Positions 25,634 to 39,909 of a DNA stretch of 64,000 nt are shown here, piece after piece. Within the stretch, counting starts at the first letter, position 1, and each line of letters begins with the position of its first letter. A program made the translations under genes and the position numbers. The notes beneath the pieces were generated by a model, which saw only the letters and a list, made by a program, of their open reading frames with translations, did not search any database and was not told the DNA's origin. The stretch is from Sialis fuliginosa (taxonomy: Eukaryota > Arthropoda > Insecta > Megaloptera > Sialidae), in NCBI GenBank assembly GCA_961205875.1, contig OY540822.1, positions 12,960,501 to 13,024,500 on the forward strand, given 5' to 3'.

Positions 25634-27134
25634 CTACTCGGTGCTGCTGGTTTTATTTCGGTTTTGTTCTTGTAATAGATGTTCTTGCAGTTTAGATAAC
25701 TCATCCTTCATTATGCGCAAAGCTTCTTCTTTTACGTGGAACATAGATTCGGACGAATTGTTAGGAAGAACAGTATCAGATTTTGCAGTCGAGTCTTCAG
25801 TTTCTACATCGAGTACTTTTTGTTTTGCATTAGCTTCTACAGTATCACTAGTTTTCTTGGACGTTTTGTGTTTGATCTTTTTTGTTTTACGTTTAGACCC
25901 GGATTCGTTGTTCTGAGTCTGTTCTGCGGTGACCGGTCCGTCACAAACCGCAGTTGTAATATCTATCTCATTTAGATTTATGTTTTCTGAAGTGTAACCT
26001 AAACGCTCTAGAAACTTATAGAGTTTAGTTCTTTCCGTCTGCATTGTACGGCACAGATTTTCAAGCTGCATATTCTTCTTGTCTTTTTGTTGCTGTGCTT
26101 CTACTAACATCCTATCGGCATGTTCCCATTTTCCTTTCCAAAGATTACTTTCCATCTGAACCTGTTGTATCTGTTTGGACATTTTTTCCATATCCGATCT
26201 AAATGTTTCGTATTGATTATTGCTTTTAAGAAATGCACTCTGAAACTCCTCATATTTCTCCTTGTAGACATCTAATTGATGCTTGAGACGTTCAACGCAC
26301 TTTTCCAGTTCTGTCGTCTGGTTTTTGTGAAACTCTAACTGAGACCGCAGAATGGCTTTTTCTTTTTCATGCACGTCGCCGACAGCTGCTAGCCTGATGT
26401 TGCATTGCTGCGACGTAGCTTCAGCTATGTTTTTTTGGTGCTGCAAGTTCTTTACCGTCCGGTTCATGTGGTCTTCCCTTTCTTTTAGTTGTTCACAAAG
26501 ACCTTTGAACTTCTCAGTTATGTATAAGTTATCTTCACGTAATTTGGTGTTGCATTCGTTTGTTTGGTTCATAGCATCACCTAATTCATTTATTTGAGTT
26601 TGCATTCGCGCCGATATTTCTCGAATCTGCTTTGTTGATTCTTTCTGAAATAACAGAAATATTTTGTATTAGGCTTTGTTGTATTTTTTTCTATTGCTTA
26701 AAACTTACTTTTGACTCCCTAAGTTGATTTTGTAATTCCCTAGACAAACTTTCTAGACGCGAGTTAGCCATAACTAGGTGTTTTTTCTCTTGTTCTGCTT
26801 GATGTCTTAATCTGTCGAGTTCTCTGACATTGATTTCTAACCGTTTCTTTTCGCCTAATACTTCTAAATATTTTTTTGTCAATAAGGTCACTTTTTCTTC
26901 GGGTTTGAGATTACGCATTGTTTGTTCCAAGTTCTTTTCTTCCTTTTTCCTTGCCTTCTCAACATTTTTATTTTTGATTTGAACTTCAACAGACACAGGT
27001 GCGGGTTTTTCAGACTTTGTTTGCTCTTCATTTTTATTCGGTTTGTTTGTCGTTTCATTCACATTTTCTATTTCAAGCGATACATTATCCTCATTCTTAA
27101 CCTCTTGATTGTTTTCAATATTATTTTCAGACAT
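25634..27134 (-). CDS. Taxilin family coiled-coil protein
   Basis: Taxilins bind syntaxins and take part in intracellular vesicle traffic; some also bind the nascent polypeptide-associated complex. Two exons, 26709-27134 and 25634-26644, joined at phase 0, give 478 residues. An acidic, Asn/Glu-rich N-terminus (about residues 1-60) leads into an almost uninterrupted coiled coil from about 60 to 400. Taxilin-domain blocks are LLTKKYLEVLGEKKRLE, RLESLSRELQNQLRE, ISARMQTQINEL and LREDNLYITEKFKGLCEQ. The C-terminus is Lys/Thr/Ser-rich (SKRKTKKIKHKTSKKTSD) and ends in a second short helix. The size suits beta- or gamma-taxilin, but I do not assign a paralogue. The gene is divergent from FCHO, with 1.2 kb between start codons. 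Confidence 0.93.
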
Positions 27135-28371
27135 CTCAAGTTTTTCTTATAAAACAGATAAATACTATATTAATTCATATCTTACAAATAATAATTCAAC
27201 AATGTACACACAAATGTTAGTATTTTCACTTATAACTTTACAATGCTTATTCCTAACATTAAAAAAGTATGGTTAGTTTTATCAATAATTTACATATGTA
27301 CTATCTTTTTCTAGTATACACATATGTGCGTATCATATAAGTACTTTAAACATTTTTATTTGAATAAAAAAAGAATCGAGTAAAGAGATTTTTCTATGTT
27401 ATTACAAACGCATTCATTAATATTTTAATTTACTGAAATTACCTTAATGACTTTTTTTAGATCGCAGCCAGTAAAACTATATCATTAAAAAATCTATTGT
27501 CCCAACAAAATAATGTACACCTAAAACTAATAAACTATTTACAGAACATGTCTAATTTTAGAAAGAACTAAAAACAAAACCGATAGAAGCATATAGGAAG
27601 CAAACATTTCTTGAATGTTCAAGAATATAAAATAGTTTTAAAAAATCCGTTCATTTAAATTAGATTTATTATCAATATTCATTACTACTATTTTAAAAAT
27701 TCATTCGTTTCAAATAAGCAATTTTACTATTTTTAATTTATTTACCTTATTACAGGTAAATGAACAATCAAAAAAGCAAGTCCGGGCATTTTTCCGATGG
27801 GGCCCTAGATAAATTGGAGAATCCGGGGCTTCTTTTTAAAAGTTTTTAGTAGATTCAATAATATTGCTCAATATTTAAAGTTTTGCGTAGGGACGATATA
27901 GGGACTGATAAATATAATAATGTGCAATATTTATATAAAATATTGCGTACATTGAAACTTGTATCTAGCCCGACCCTGACCTTACTGGTATTTTAAAAGT
28001 TATAAAATTTAAAATTTCAGGGACATTGGATTCATTATTACTATAATAATATAATCAATTGCTATAATACAAAATCGTCTTGGATAATTAAAAATTTTGT
28101 CGTGGATAATAAAACGGGGCGGATAGGGCGTTTATGACAAGATTAGGGAGGTCGGTAAATAGGAAATTATATATTTAAGAATGAGCCAATTATATTCGCT
28201 CTACTATGTATTATCTGTGCTTGATCTATATGTTTCTATGTTTTTTGTCACAGAAGACGAAAAGTGATCGCTTTTAATGAGTTCATTTAAGTCAAAATGC
28301 TAAAATAAGTAAAACAATTGCTGATTATATGTGCTTTCACTCTTATATTGTGATAATAAAGTAATTTAAAT
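27135..28371. other. Divergent taxilin-FCHO upstream region
   Basis: This stretch contains both promoters. A GC-richer patch around 27780-27840 (AAGTCCGGGCATTTTTCCGA and GGGGCCCTAG) and the complementary-looking GCCCGACCCTGAC near 27968 suggest an old DNA transposon, but the ends are too degraded to place. Confidence 0.35.
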
Positions 28372-31300
28372 ATGACTGTCGATTTTACAGACTACTTTTG
28401 GGTATGTGTAAAAGTGTCATATATTTGTCATAACGTACTGTTAAGGTTATTTATTATCTATAAACTGTAATCAATGTAATGTATTTTATTTAACAGGGAG
28501 AGAAGAATTCAGGTTTTGATGTACTCTATCATAATATGAAATATGGGTTAGTAGCAAGCAAAGAATTATCAGAGTTTTTTCGAGAACGGTATGTAACAGA
28601 ATTTATACCTAGTTATTTATTTAAATCTTACATTAGTACTGACATTTATATTTGAACTGTCTAGCCATCAATAAATTTTAATTGGTTCATTAAACTGTTT
28701 TCTATACATCTGTCTTATTATAATATTGTTATTTATCATTTTAATGTCTTTTGTATTATTTTATTCTATCTATTCTTCATTTAGATCAAATATTGAAGAA
28801 TTAAATTCTAAACAATTGGCAAAATTAGCAAAACAAGCCGGTAGTGGATGTGCTCAAGGTACATTCGCACCTGTTTGGCAGGTACTGAAAGCATCTTCAG
28901 AACGTCTGGCTACACTCCATGTGCAGATGGTACAAAAAGTATCTGAATTAGTAAAAGACATATCTAAGTATGCAGATGAACTTCACAAAAAATATAAAGT
29001 CGTAAGTAATGTGCAATGCCCCTACATTTTATATGGTATATTAACTGTCGGTTATTTAACAGGTAAAAGAAAATGAATCGGGTACGTTAGAAGTAGTTCA
29101 AGCTATGCAATCGACAACATTAGCATTACAAAAAGCCAAAGATTTATATTTACAAAAAAACTTAGAGTATGACAAACTGAGGAAAGAAAACACATCGCCT
29201 AAAGATCTTGAAAAAGCTGAAGCTAAGTTAAGAAAGTTTTATGATGACTTTAAAGCTCTTGGAGAGAAATACTTAGCAATCAAAGCAGATTTTGAAAAGA
29301 AAATGTCTGTTACATGCAAAGTAAAAATATTTTAATCTTTTGTCAAAAATACATTATCTTATAACACTATTGCTTTTGCAGCATTTCCAAGATATCGAAG
29401 AAGCCCACCTGACACAAATGAAAGATTTCTTGAACACGTACTCAGATGTAGTTCAACATAATCATGATCTAATTGGACAGGTATGTTATATAATAATATT
29501 ATGAAAGCAACTTTAAAGTAATATATACAATAGTGTTTGTTTTCTTAATAAATACTTAGAAATCAGTGAGTCAGAGTAGTTTGGAAATGTACTGATATGT
29601 AAATAACCTTAGTATTTTTCACTATTATTATCAGGTTATCCCATAAAATGCAATGCTTTTGACAAATAAAACAGATTACTGAAACTACACTTTTTTTATT
29701 AGCATCTCCTGTTTGGCAACATACTACTTCAGAACTACAAATCATAAAAATCCCGAAATAGTTTTAAAATGATTCTTAAATAGTCTGGTTTTACCTATAA
29801 AATTTAATTAAAAAAGTAGAATATATAACGATAATTTTAAGACAATTCCGAGGTTTTTGTGATTTATAAAGTACTGTTACTAAATAGTGTAAAGTAATAA
29901 TACTAAGCACATTATTTATGAGATAACGTGATACAATAGGTAACTGTAACGTCTGTTATTCCAGGTCCATACCGATTTCCAACGACAATGCTTAGAGTTA
30001 TCAATTGACAAACTGTTAGAACAGTTTGTTTTAACTAAATATACAGGATTAGAAATACCAAGTATGTTTTTGAAATTTGTTTTATAAATTACGGATAACA
30101 TTTAATAGAATGCAATACAGGTAGTCCTCGACATAAAATTTCTTTATGACAACAATAAACTCTTTTTAAAACAGTGAAAACTAGATTTATTTTATTTGTT
30201 TGCCTAGTTTTTAGTTGAGGAAACCTGTAGTAGATAGTATTAAATTCCATGACTTTAAAACCAAATTATTTTTTTAATTTTGACAATTGCCCAATTTTTG
30301 TTTAACTTATAGTTCTAAACTCTTTGTTTTCTTGCTTGAATATAACTTTTCCCTAAAGATATGATTTGATATTTTATAATGTTTAGGTGGTATTGAAGAA
30401 TTAAATATACCACCATCGCAATATTTGAGCGAGGCAGGCACGGTTTATAGTTCGACCCAAGTGAATGCAGGAGCTGATGCATCAGTGGGTGGGGCGACGC
30501 AGAACATGAAACCTGCCAAACGAGAAGGTAATCACCGAGATGCAGAGTCAAAACACTCCCGACGTACTACTTCCCTTTTCAATCTCTTCATATCCAACTC
30601 CCAGGGTATGTGCAGTGTTGTGTTGTATTTAACTGTATCTGTTTCCGATACAGGGTGTCCTCGCAACTTCAGGATTTCATTTACCCGTTGATTGTCGATT
30701 TTTTTGTTTCGTATTCGGGTAAGGTGAATTTTGTTTATTGATTTGTGTTTTGTTTGAATTATTTTCTTGTATGGTTTGAAAATTAACAGTTATTAAAAAA
30801 TATCGGTCACTTAGACGTTAAAATGATAAATAGTGTTTTTCATTTGACTGGTTGTTTTGTTATTGACATTGACTGATTTATCAGTTAAATAGTGGACACC
30901 CTGATTATTGTAAATGTATCAATTACATTTATTTAAATAGTACATATACACGTAAAAACATTTTGTGAAAACGTGCCTAATATAAACTAATTTTTGGGGC
31001 TTTCTAATATTCTATTAAATTCACAAACCATTTAAAACTTAACATCCGTTCATGTTTTCACAGAATATTATTGATGTATGGTAGACATTATTTAATATAA
31101 CGCTAAAAACAATTAATGTTGGCATTAAAAACAAACTGATTTCGACACTACTGCTTTTTGCTTTTTTTTGGCGATAGATACGCTTTTTTTTTATTGTTTT
31201 TCATTGTCCAAATATGTAGTTACTATTTTGTTAATTTGATTTGATTTTCACGGGTATAGATTGGATTGGAAAGTTCTATTTATAAACTAAACATGTTGAG

Positions 31301-34300
31301 AGTATTAGTGAGTGTGATGTGAACATATAAAGGGTAGATGTTTTACTATTGTCATTGCAGGCAGCAGAGAAAGTTGTTCACTGCCATCTAGTCCTCGTGG
31401 TGGCACCTCTGAACTTAGCAATACTACCGACATCACAATATCACAACACAGCGTGCTACAAAGTTCACGAGGATCTAAGTGTAATTCCCAATTTTTTTCA
31501 CCGCTCGTTTTTATTATTTCTATCAAGTTGCAGTTCTCATATAAATTTTCTATGTATTATACAACTTAAATGTCATGTCAAAAATAAGTATAATCACAAT
31601 TATATACTGGGTGGATAAAAAAAAACGTCTTCTGTACTCTGGAATTATAAATCCCACAAACTTCAAAACAATCTTAAAATGTTTGTTACATAATCTAGTT
31701 TTACGTTAGCTTCCAACAACTTTTTCATAAAAATAGTTAGAAGTTATAATATGTGTAACTAGATCATATAATGATGTTCCTACGATTTATATTTCCGAAC
31801 AGGGGACCTAGTGTATAATTGATTTCTCGGGTTACAAACTTGATTGTTTTTGAGCTGCAACTGTTAACCTAAATGTTATTATTCAATGCTTATTATAATT
31901 ATTTTTTCTGTCTCTGATCTAGAGTGATATATTTATCTCTACTTTTGTATAGATCATTGTTTTAAAATTTCAATATTTAATCATGAAATAATTACTCTAG
32001 ATCCTTCTTTACTTTTATTTTATTTATCACATTAATATTTCAAAGCTGTAGCATGTTTATGTTCACTATTTTAGTATAAATTAACACGTCCCTAAAATAA
32101 GTGTCAAAAATACTCCAGCTTCAATCTTGATTTCATTTGGTATTATTTATATCACACTAACTGCAAATATTTAATAAAAATGAGTAATTAATGCAAGTAA
32201 TTAATAAATATCATGCTGACAGGAAGTATGTTACAAAAAATATTGCATAAAAAAATATATGAGCCATTTATAAAATAAACTAACTATTGAGAAAATAGAT
32301 ACAAAACAGTTCTGTAGTTCATCGCTAAAAAATTGTTTTCTGAATAATATATATCTGAAATATACATTGATCCATTTAAATATCATTTTTACCAGTGATA
32401 AAAAAAAAACATCTCCTGTTTGGCGACTTAATATTCTGAAATTATGAATAACACAAACTTCAGGTATATTTCAATGAAACCTTGGATAGTTACAGCCCTT
32501 AAAGGTCAATTATATATGTAACTCTTTTGTAAATTAAGGTTTTACTAAACAGGAGACATTTTTATCTATTCACCCGATATATTTTTATTACATTTTTATT
32601 TTATTTATAAAGTAACAAGCCGTTATTTGCTTTAACGAGGTTATGCGTCGGATATTCTAGCAGTTTATGCTGTATTACTTCCAGTCAGTAATTTTTTTAC
32701 AATACTCTAATTAATAAATATGTTATACCTTGAATCGGGGTTACTTTATGCCGCTTATGGAAAAATATTTATCGACATGCTGCAACATGATTACTAGATA
32801 GCGATAAATACTTTTCAGTAAAGTAACTCAGATTTATGGTATGATTTTCAACTTGAATACCTTCGATCTAACACATTAATAATAAATTTATTAATTAGAA
32901 TGAAGTGAGTAAAACGTATGTTACTTTCTACAAGTCAGAATATTTGTGAGAACACAGTTTTTCATTGCACATACCCTTTCATTTGATCTGATTTTAGTTA
33001 TTACCTTTTTCCATCCCTAATGGTGACGAGCTACTGCTGTATTTCAGGAAAGAGGTTAACCACGGTACTTAGGGGTTGGTTAACATTTGCTGCTAGATCT
33101 AGTATTTCTATTATAATAAGTTGTACCTTATATTAAAGAACCAAATATTTTTTTGCGATAATGCAAATTTTTCAGAATCAAAGATAGTAAAATAATTTAA
33201 ATAAATTTATTCAGTTTTTGATAAAATAAAAAATTGTTTGGTTCTTAATATTATTTTAATAAATATATTTTATTGCTCGAAGCTTGTTTGTTATGGTTAA
33301 TAATTCAGTTGTTTATAAAAAATCTTGCAACTGATTTGAAACTGATTATTTTAGGGTTCTTGAGAAGTAGAAGAGATAAAGCAAAAGTAAAGAAAGTTAA
33401 AAAGAAAGGTGATAATAGTGGAAGCAAAAAAGATGAATCGGATATGTAAGTTATACTGCGGTAAATATATTTGTTCCTATCTTCTCATATTTTTCTGTTA
33501 GTAGCGAAGAAAAAGAGGACCAAGTGAAAAGTGCCGAACGTGTTTCTAACAAAGAAACAGAAATGTCTGAGAAAGACGAAGAAGGGTTTAGCGTGCCACC
33601 TAAAACAGATGACGTTTGGACTCACACAAAAGATAGTTTTTACTCCAGTTCGGATTCAGATTCTGGTAAGTTGGATTTTATATCTAAATATCGAAACCAA
33701 GATCTTGTAATTCATTTATCGTTTATTTTTTACAGATGAAGGACCTGGACGTAAAATTCATGTTAGAATTAAACCGTTAAGTAATGGAGGGGCTCCTATT
33801 TCTTCAAGCGTACATGAGTTAAGGGCAACTGTCGAGAATATATTTTCTTTAACGGTAAGAATGGGAGTTTATAAATTTAAAAATTATATTATATTATTTT
33901 GCTCTATTCCAATTGTTTGTAAATCAGTGCTGGATTTACTGTCAAGCTAGAACCTAGAAATTCACAGAAAAAGGACAATATTCTATAGACACTAATTTTT
34001 TTATCATCAAAAGTTTTTCTTATCTGTGGTTCTCAAAGTTTTTAGATGAAGGCATTCTAATATAAAAAACAAGGGGCTTAGCCTAGGGCCCCACATTACT
34101 GTATGCTTTAATCCTGCATAAGAATTCATGAGTAAAATTTTTCAGCACTAATTTTTATAATAAGTACAAAACTAATAAATAAAGATCTCAGATGGAAGTT
34201 ATTCTTTTTTGCTGAAATTGCAAATGAGTTAGGGTGACCAAACATGTACTGTTTTTTAAATATTTTTTCACACTGTCTTGGCAATCCTTATCAGGACGCT

Positions 34301-36984
34301 TGAAAGTTCTGTATTTTAATAATTTTTATACTTATGCTATTATTGTTTTGTTGTTAGGAAAACATCAAAATTACAAATGGACCAATATCGATGGTTGAAA
34401 TTTCAATTGGTGTTAAGGGCAAAATAAAAAAAATAAAATTATAACTTTTTTGTTTTTGTATGAATCTGACTGACAATAAGAGAGAAAATACTTAAAATTT
34501 AGATTCAATAGAGATAGAAAAATAACAAACTGTTCCAAAAACAATTTTCAAATTTTTGTCCCGTATGCCAGTTGAAATTTTAATCATTGATATACTAACA
34601 AAGTGGTTCTCAAACATTTTTATGTGAAGGTATTCTAATATAAAATAAGAAAATAATTAAAGGTAGAGCTGGGTTCAGTTACATTTTACAATCTATTATT
34701 TTGTTTAGTTTTATAAATAAAAATTTCTTTAACCCTTTCCCTCTCCACACTACCTGAGAAAGGAACTTATATTTTGTGTAGGGGAAATTTGGTCACCCTA
34801 GGTCCTAGAATGAATCATTGAGGATATTTGTAAATGAAACTGCCGCATTAGCTGTATTGTGATGTTGAGTGTATACCTAATACCTGGATGATAATGTTTA
34901 TTATAATACAGAGATCCTCTCAGTTTGAGAATGGGTCTAGCGCAGAGGTATCCGACATGACAATAAAGCGCTCGCAGTCAGTCTCGCAACAATTGGATGG
35001 CTTTAAAGCGAGCAACGACTTGCTCGGTTTGAATACGTTACAAAGTCCCGTAGCGTCAAACGCTTCGACACCGACTAGCGGACACCCGTATGCTCCATTA
35101 CAGAGCCCGCCAGTGTTGCAGAGCCCCCTGCAACAAGGCGCACTAAACAGCCCCACTCTGTCTGGATCATCTCGATACACAGGTCAGATATACGGCCGGT
35201 ATTATAAATCAGTTTAAATGCTCTTTTAGCGCAGTTGTTTTTTATGTTAAGAATACAATATAAAATTGAAATGTGGATTTAAGCTAAAGGAGCATTTAGT
35301 TAAACTTGATAATACCGCGCGATAGGTTTGTTATTTAGCATGGAGTTTGTGTCTATTGATGTATCTGATTGCAGAACTAGGGGACTTGGTTAAAGAAGTA
35401 GGAGAGATGAAGCTTGCTGCAAATACATTTAAAGTGCCGGCCAGGCAGACTCCTACGCCAACTTTAAGCGCTATAGCACTTCCGAGACCCCCTTCAAGAC
35501 GATCTGAAGTAAGAATCTGTTGTGCATCGAGATAGCAATGAAAGTTTTAATGTTATTATTGAATTTAAAGCAAGGAGTCATATCTCGTGGGTACATGAGT
35601 CCAAGCTCTATGACAAGAACAGACAGTATCGGAAGTCTGGAATTCCGTACTACAGGTATAGCTGTCGGTACATCCCGTGGACCTTCGCCTTTAACTATCG
35701 GCATCGCTGATACGATCCCGCTAGCTGTAGCCTTTCATGAAATAATCCATTCATATTTCCGTGGAACCGATGAGTCTTTGTAAGCACAATGAGTAAGGTG
35801 AAGAAGGGGCTTGGGATGTAATTGATTGTATTTTTGTAGATGCCAAGTGAAGATGTCTGGAGATATGATGTTATCGTTTCCTGCCGGAATCCGAGCAATC
35901 TTAGCTAATAATCCAAACCCTGCCAAGCTTGTGTTCAGGTTGCGGAATACGCACCTTATTGAAAGTATTGTTCCAAACAAAGAGTTAGTGTCAATGTAAG
36001 TCTGTTAAGTGGTAATTTTACATGAAAACACACAAATAACTTAATTAATATTTTAGTGATGAGTCACAAAGCACATCTGATTCGATGGTTTTAGATTTTA
36101 CTATGTCAGCCTTAAATAACTTATTGAGAGCGAAAGCAGAAGAAAATCCTTGTGCGTCTTATTTTAATGTAGACATAATTAAATATCAAGTATGTATAAA
36201 TTAATCACTCTGTTTATAACTGAATTAATCTCGACTATTGTTTTCAGGTTAAAACTAATTTGGGAGCTAGTTCTTGCCCTTTTCAATTAGTAGCCTATTG
36301 GAAGTGCAGTCCTAAACAAACAGATCTGAAAATCGATTATAAATACAATTCACGAGCAATGACAACTCCATCCCCTCTACTAAACGTAACGGTCGTTGTT
36401 CCAGTAAATGGAGCAGTGAAATCGCTCCAGGCTAAACCGACAGCACAGTGGTAAATAATAACCTATTTAATAATTATATTTAGACCAGTTTGTTTGATTG
36501 ACTGCTCTAAAAACATAATTATTCTTTTCATTACGAGTCTGCCCTAATTTAATTAGAATATACAATCTATGTTTTTTTTGTTTTGATTTTGCCTCTAACA
36601 GTATTTTTTCTTTGTAGGTTAACCGAAGAGAACCAGGCAGTATGGAAATTCACAGAACTATCTTTGCATTCTGAGAACAACGGTGTGGGCTCAATTCGAG
36701 CAAGATTTGAAATGGAGGAAGGTCCATGTGCTCCGACGACTATTTCAACGCAGTTTAACTGTGAGGGTACTATTTTATCCGGATTAGAATTCGAACTGGT
36801 TGGAACTGGATACCGTTTATCTCTTGTAAAAAGGGGCTTCAAATCAGGTTTGCATTTATTTATAAAGTTATCGTAGGGAACATCAACTCATCAAAGCTGT
36901 CTGGTTTCAGGTAAATATGTGTGTGACGGAGATTCGAGGCAAGTGAAAGGTACTCCAGTGAGTGGAAGTGAGACGGTTTCATAA
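28372..36984 (+). CDS. FCHO: F-BAR domain only protein FCHO (muniscin), 19 exons
   Basis: Membrane-bending adaptor that binds the AP-2 complex and initiates clathrin-mediated endocytosis. Exons: 28372-28401, 28497-28588, 28785-29001, 29063-29320, 29382-29480, 29965-30061, 30387-30605 (or -30527), 31361-31480, 33355-33445, 33502-33665, 33736-33854, 34912-35182, 35375-35508, 35571-35779, 35840-35995, 36057-36189, 36248-36450, 36618-36847, 36911-36984. Phases close to 971 residues (945 with the short exon 7). Residues 1-260 are the F-BAR domain (start [20 protein letters not shown]). A Ser/Pro-rich linker with basic KKVKKKGD and the conserved [11 protein letters not shown] block follows. The mu-homology domain starts near residue 682 ([19 protein letters not shown]). 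The exon 8 donor (GTAATT, after 31480) is the weakest junction. Introns hold several MITEs. Confidence 0.93.
29688..29760. mobile_element. Mariner-like MITE end in FCHO intron
   Basis: CATCTCCTGTTTGGCAACAT followed by ACT-CAGAACTACAAATCATA matches the terminal region of the elements at 31605, 32398, 38713-39050 and 42641. Only one recognisable end is present. Confidence 0.45.
30651..30903. mobile_element. CAGGGTGTCC-type MITE in FCHO intron
   Basis: The left end is CAGGGTGTCCTCGCAACTTC and the right end, reverse-complemented, is CAGGGTGTCCACTATTTAAC. A related element with the same termini lies at 60164-60430. It lies just downstream of the alternative donor of exon 7. Confidence 0.55.
31605..32581. 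mobile_element. Mariner-like composite element in FCHO intron
   Basis: The left end (TATACTGGGTGGATAAAAA, then CGTCTTCTGTACTCTGGAAT) and the right end (reverse complement TATATCGGGTGAATAGATAA then AATGTCTCCTG) are inverted relatives. A second internal copy of the terminus (AAAACATCTCCTGTTTGGCG) begins near 32402, so this is either two adjacent elements or one with a nested copy. No transposase frame. Confidence 0.5.
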
Positions 36985-38712
36985 GTATTTATATAATTAG
37001 TGTTATTCTATATTATTGTTATCCCATAAATAATTTTAACTGTTTTAAATCAAGAGTTTTATTATTTTTATATTAATCTAATATTCTCATATATCTGTTA
37101 AAACAAGTAATGAAATAATGGAATTATTATTTCTTTGAATTTAACTAACAAAAAATTGATTACATTTTAAAGCTTTTAATTTTATTACTAAAATAATTAT
37201 ATGCTGTGATTTCGTAATATTCGTTACCAACAGTGTTCTAATTTAAATAGATAATTAAAAATTACATCCAATACAAATGATGTAACTTTTATTTAATTGG
37301 TTTTGCAATTTTTTTCAAAAACAACTTTATTTAGAGATCTTAAACAAATCCCTAACATCACTTCTAAAAGTTGAATACAACTACCCTAATAAAATATTAC
37401 TTAAGCCACATTATCGTATTTCCTTACTCAGTTTTGTGTTTCAAAAACACAAGTAAGGAAAAACAACAGTCCGGAATCTCAGTTAGTGTGGATAACAGTC
37501 ACGAAAGCTTGCAAAAGAAAATTAATCGAGCTATTTCAATCAGAGATATTTTATCCCTAATTCATGAGATCAAAATTATTTTTATCACAACGCAGCCTAC
37601 CTTATAACTCAGTTGTTAGGTTACTTGCATTATTTTTCATAACTGCTATTAGACATAGGAAAAAGCAACTGAATTATAAGTTGGATAATGTATCAATTTG
37701 AATAGCTCAGTGAAATTTGAGAAAATTTTATTGTACGTAGGACAAAAATCATGAGTTTTGTTTGAGATCTAAATATAACCGTTTAAGAAAAAATTGCCTG
37801 GGACATTCTCTGTATCTTATTAAACTATTTCTGTAATTTACAAAATAGTAAGAATTGGATACTTATTGTGTTTTCACTTATATCGCATATCGACAACATT
37901 CCATTTTATACTAACCGAAACGGTACTAAAGTTTTCATGATTTACAGTATAAGTATTTGAAATACCAATTCAATAATAAGTTACGGGTAAAAATATTACA
38001 ATTTTTGTTAAACAAATACTATTATTATTAGAAAAACTTATTTTATTATCAAACAGATTTCTAAAATCATTTTTATATAAGTATAACTTTAATATTTTCC
38101 ACATTATTATATAATTAAACAAATGAACAAATTCAAAAGATGTTTAATAGTTAATTCAGGGATTCGTAAATGATATTTATATCTTCTATAGCTTCTATAG
38201 TATCCCTCCCTCGCCACCACCGATGGTTTAAGAACCACTGATTTAAGATATTAAACATACCATCCTTACAATATATTATTAATAACAATATATATTTTCT
38301 CATACAATTTTCAAAGACAAGGCTTTAAATACAAAATTAATTTTATTATATTTTTGATATCTATTTTATATTACAAATTATTATTGTTAGGGGTACCAAA
38401 AAATAACGTCAGCAATTTTAATTTCTGATACTCCTAATACACATTACTTAAATTTTATCTTATTTTTCAAAAAGTAATGTTTATTATCTTATTTATATCT
38501 ATCATATTATATTTTCTTTAAATGTTTAATTTACATGCATTACGACATGACAGGTAATATGTTGTTACAGAAGGAATGATCTATTCAAAGTTCAGAAGAA
38601 TATTAATTACATTGAACATCCATTTTTACAATTTTTATAACTCTAAGCAGCTATTTTGTATGCGATACATTTTCAATTGTTCAGTTCTGACTTAATCATG
38701 ATTGAATGTTCG
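36985..38712. other. Downstream of FCHO, gene-free
   Basis: This is AT-rich sequence with the FCHO 3' end. A 78-codon open frame at 37371-37607 has no recognisable family and no supporting context. GGTTTAAGAACCACTG at about 38223-38239 looks like the right end of a hAT-type element whose left end I cannot locate. Confidence 0.35.
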
Positions 38713-39050
38713 TAGTGGATAAATTGTGGTGACATAGTACTCTGGAACTACAAATAACAGTCTTAAAATGTTTGTTATTATTTATTACAGTTTTTTGAGT
38801 AAATAATTCCATCACAAAAATTGATTGAATTAATGTTTAAATTACTGGGAAGTCAGCCTTTTGAATTTGTTGATAGCAGTGTTTTTGTTTTACTTTTCTT
38901 AAAGGGCTGTGATTACTAAACAATAAATTTACATTATTTAAAATTTGAACAGGTAAAACTATACAATCATTACAATATAACAATCATTTTAAGATCACTT
39001 TTTTACGTTGTACTGTTGCCAAACAGGAGACTTTTTTAATCCGCCCACTA
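38713..39050. mobile_element. Mariner-like MITE
   Basis: Ends are inverted: TAGTGGATAAATTGTGGTGA at the left and, reverse-complemented from the right, TAGTGGGCGGATTAAAAAAG. Sub-terminal blocks (GTACTCTGGAACTACAAATA; TCTCCTGTTTGGCAACAGTA) recur in FCHO and UPF3 introns. TA at both outer ends fits Tc1/mariner target sites. 338 bases, non-coding. Confidence 0.65.
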
Positions 39051-39909
39051 TGTTTCCTATGGCTTTATATAAGATTAGTTAGAATTAAATAAAGGTTATG
39101 ATTTATATGGCAAAGAGCTGAACTTTCTTGCTTATTGAGTACTGGTACGATGAAGTTTAGGAGATATAAGGCCTCGCAATTGCTTAGTTGAATACTTTTC
39201 AAGATACTAATTAAAACTCTTTGCAGTTCATATAATTTAACATTTAATGAAATTATTGACTTTAAAAGTTTAAAATTGTTGCTGAAAAACTAAAAATTTA
39301 ACACTTGTATACATACACTTTAATTAATATTGTTTATGTAAACAAACATTATCATATATTAAATAAATTGACTTGTATTGATTATATGTAATATGGATTT
39401 ATTTATATGGTAATTTTATACATTGTTAAGTTATTGGCTTTTGTTCAGTAATTTGAATCTTAATATGTGCATGAAAATATATAGTATATCTGTTAAACTT
39501 CTTTATAGTAAGTAAATTTAAGTAAAAGAATAAATATTTAAAAACATGCAACTTTTTTTTCATCCCTTTAATTAATTCTATTTTTACCCGAGTTGAATAG
39601 ATACAACCAACAAGTAACAACACCTAAAATAAACTTACTGAAGAACAAAATAATAATTAACATAAAATCACAAATTAGTAAAGTAGTAATGTGCTGTAAA
39701 AATTTCGAATAGCAAATGTTAATATCCAATAGAAATTGCCATTGTTTTATTTTCGTTAAGTAATCAAGCTTAATTGACAAATGTAATACAGGCTTTAGAC
39801 AAGAAAGCATGTGCAGTGTAAGGTCTACTTTAGTACGGTCTATTTATTAATCACTGAGCCCACTAAGCATTCCCAGCTGTGAAGTAAATACTGGCGAAAA
39901 AGTGAGAGA

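Noticed and set aside
35522-35710. Second overlapping plus-strand frame in FCHO exon 14
   Set aside because: The conserved mu-homology domain start (DTIPLAVAF) is in the other frame, which also fits exon phases.
37371-37607. 78-codon open frame downstream of FCHO
   Set aside because: The middle looks mildly protein-like, but there is no recognised family, no splice support and no conserved motif; kept as unassigned background.
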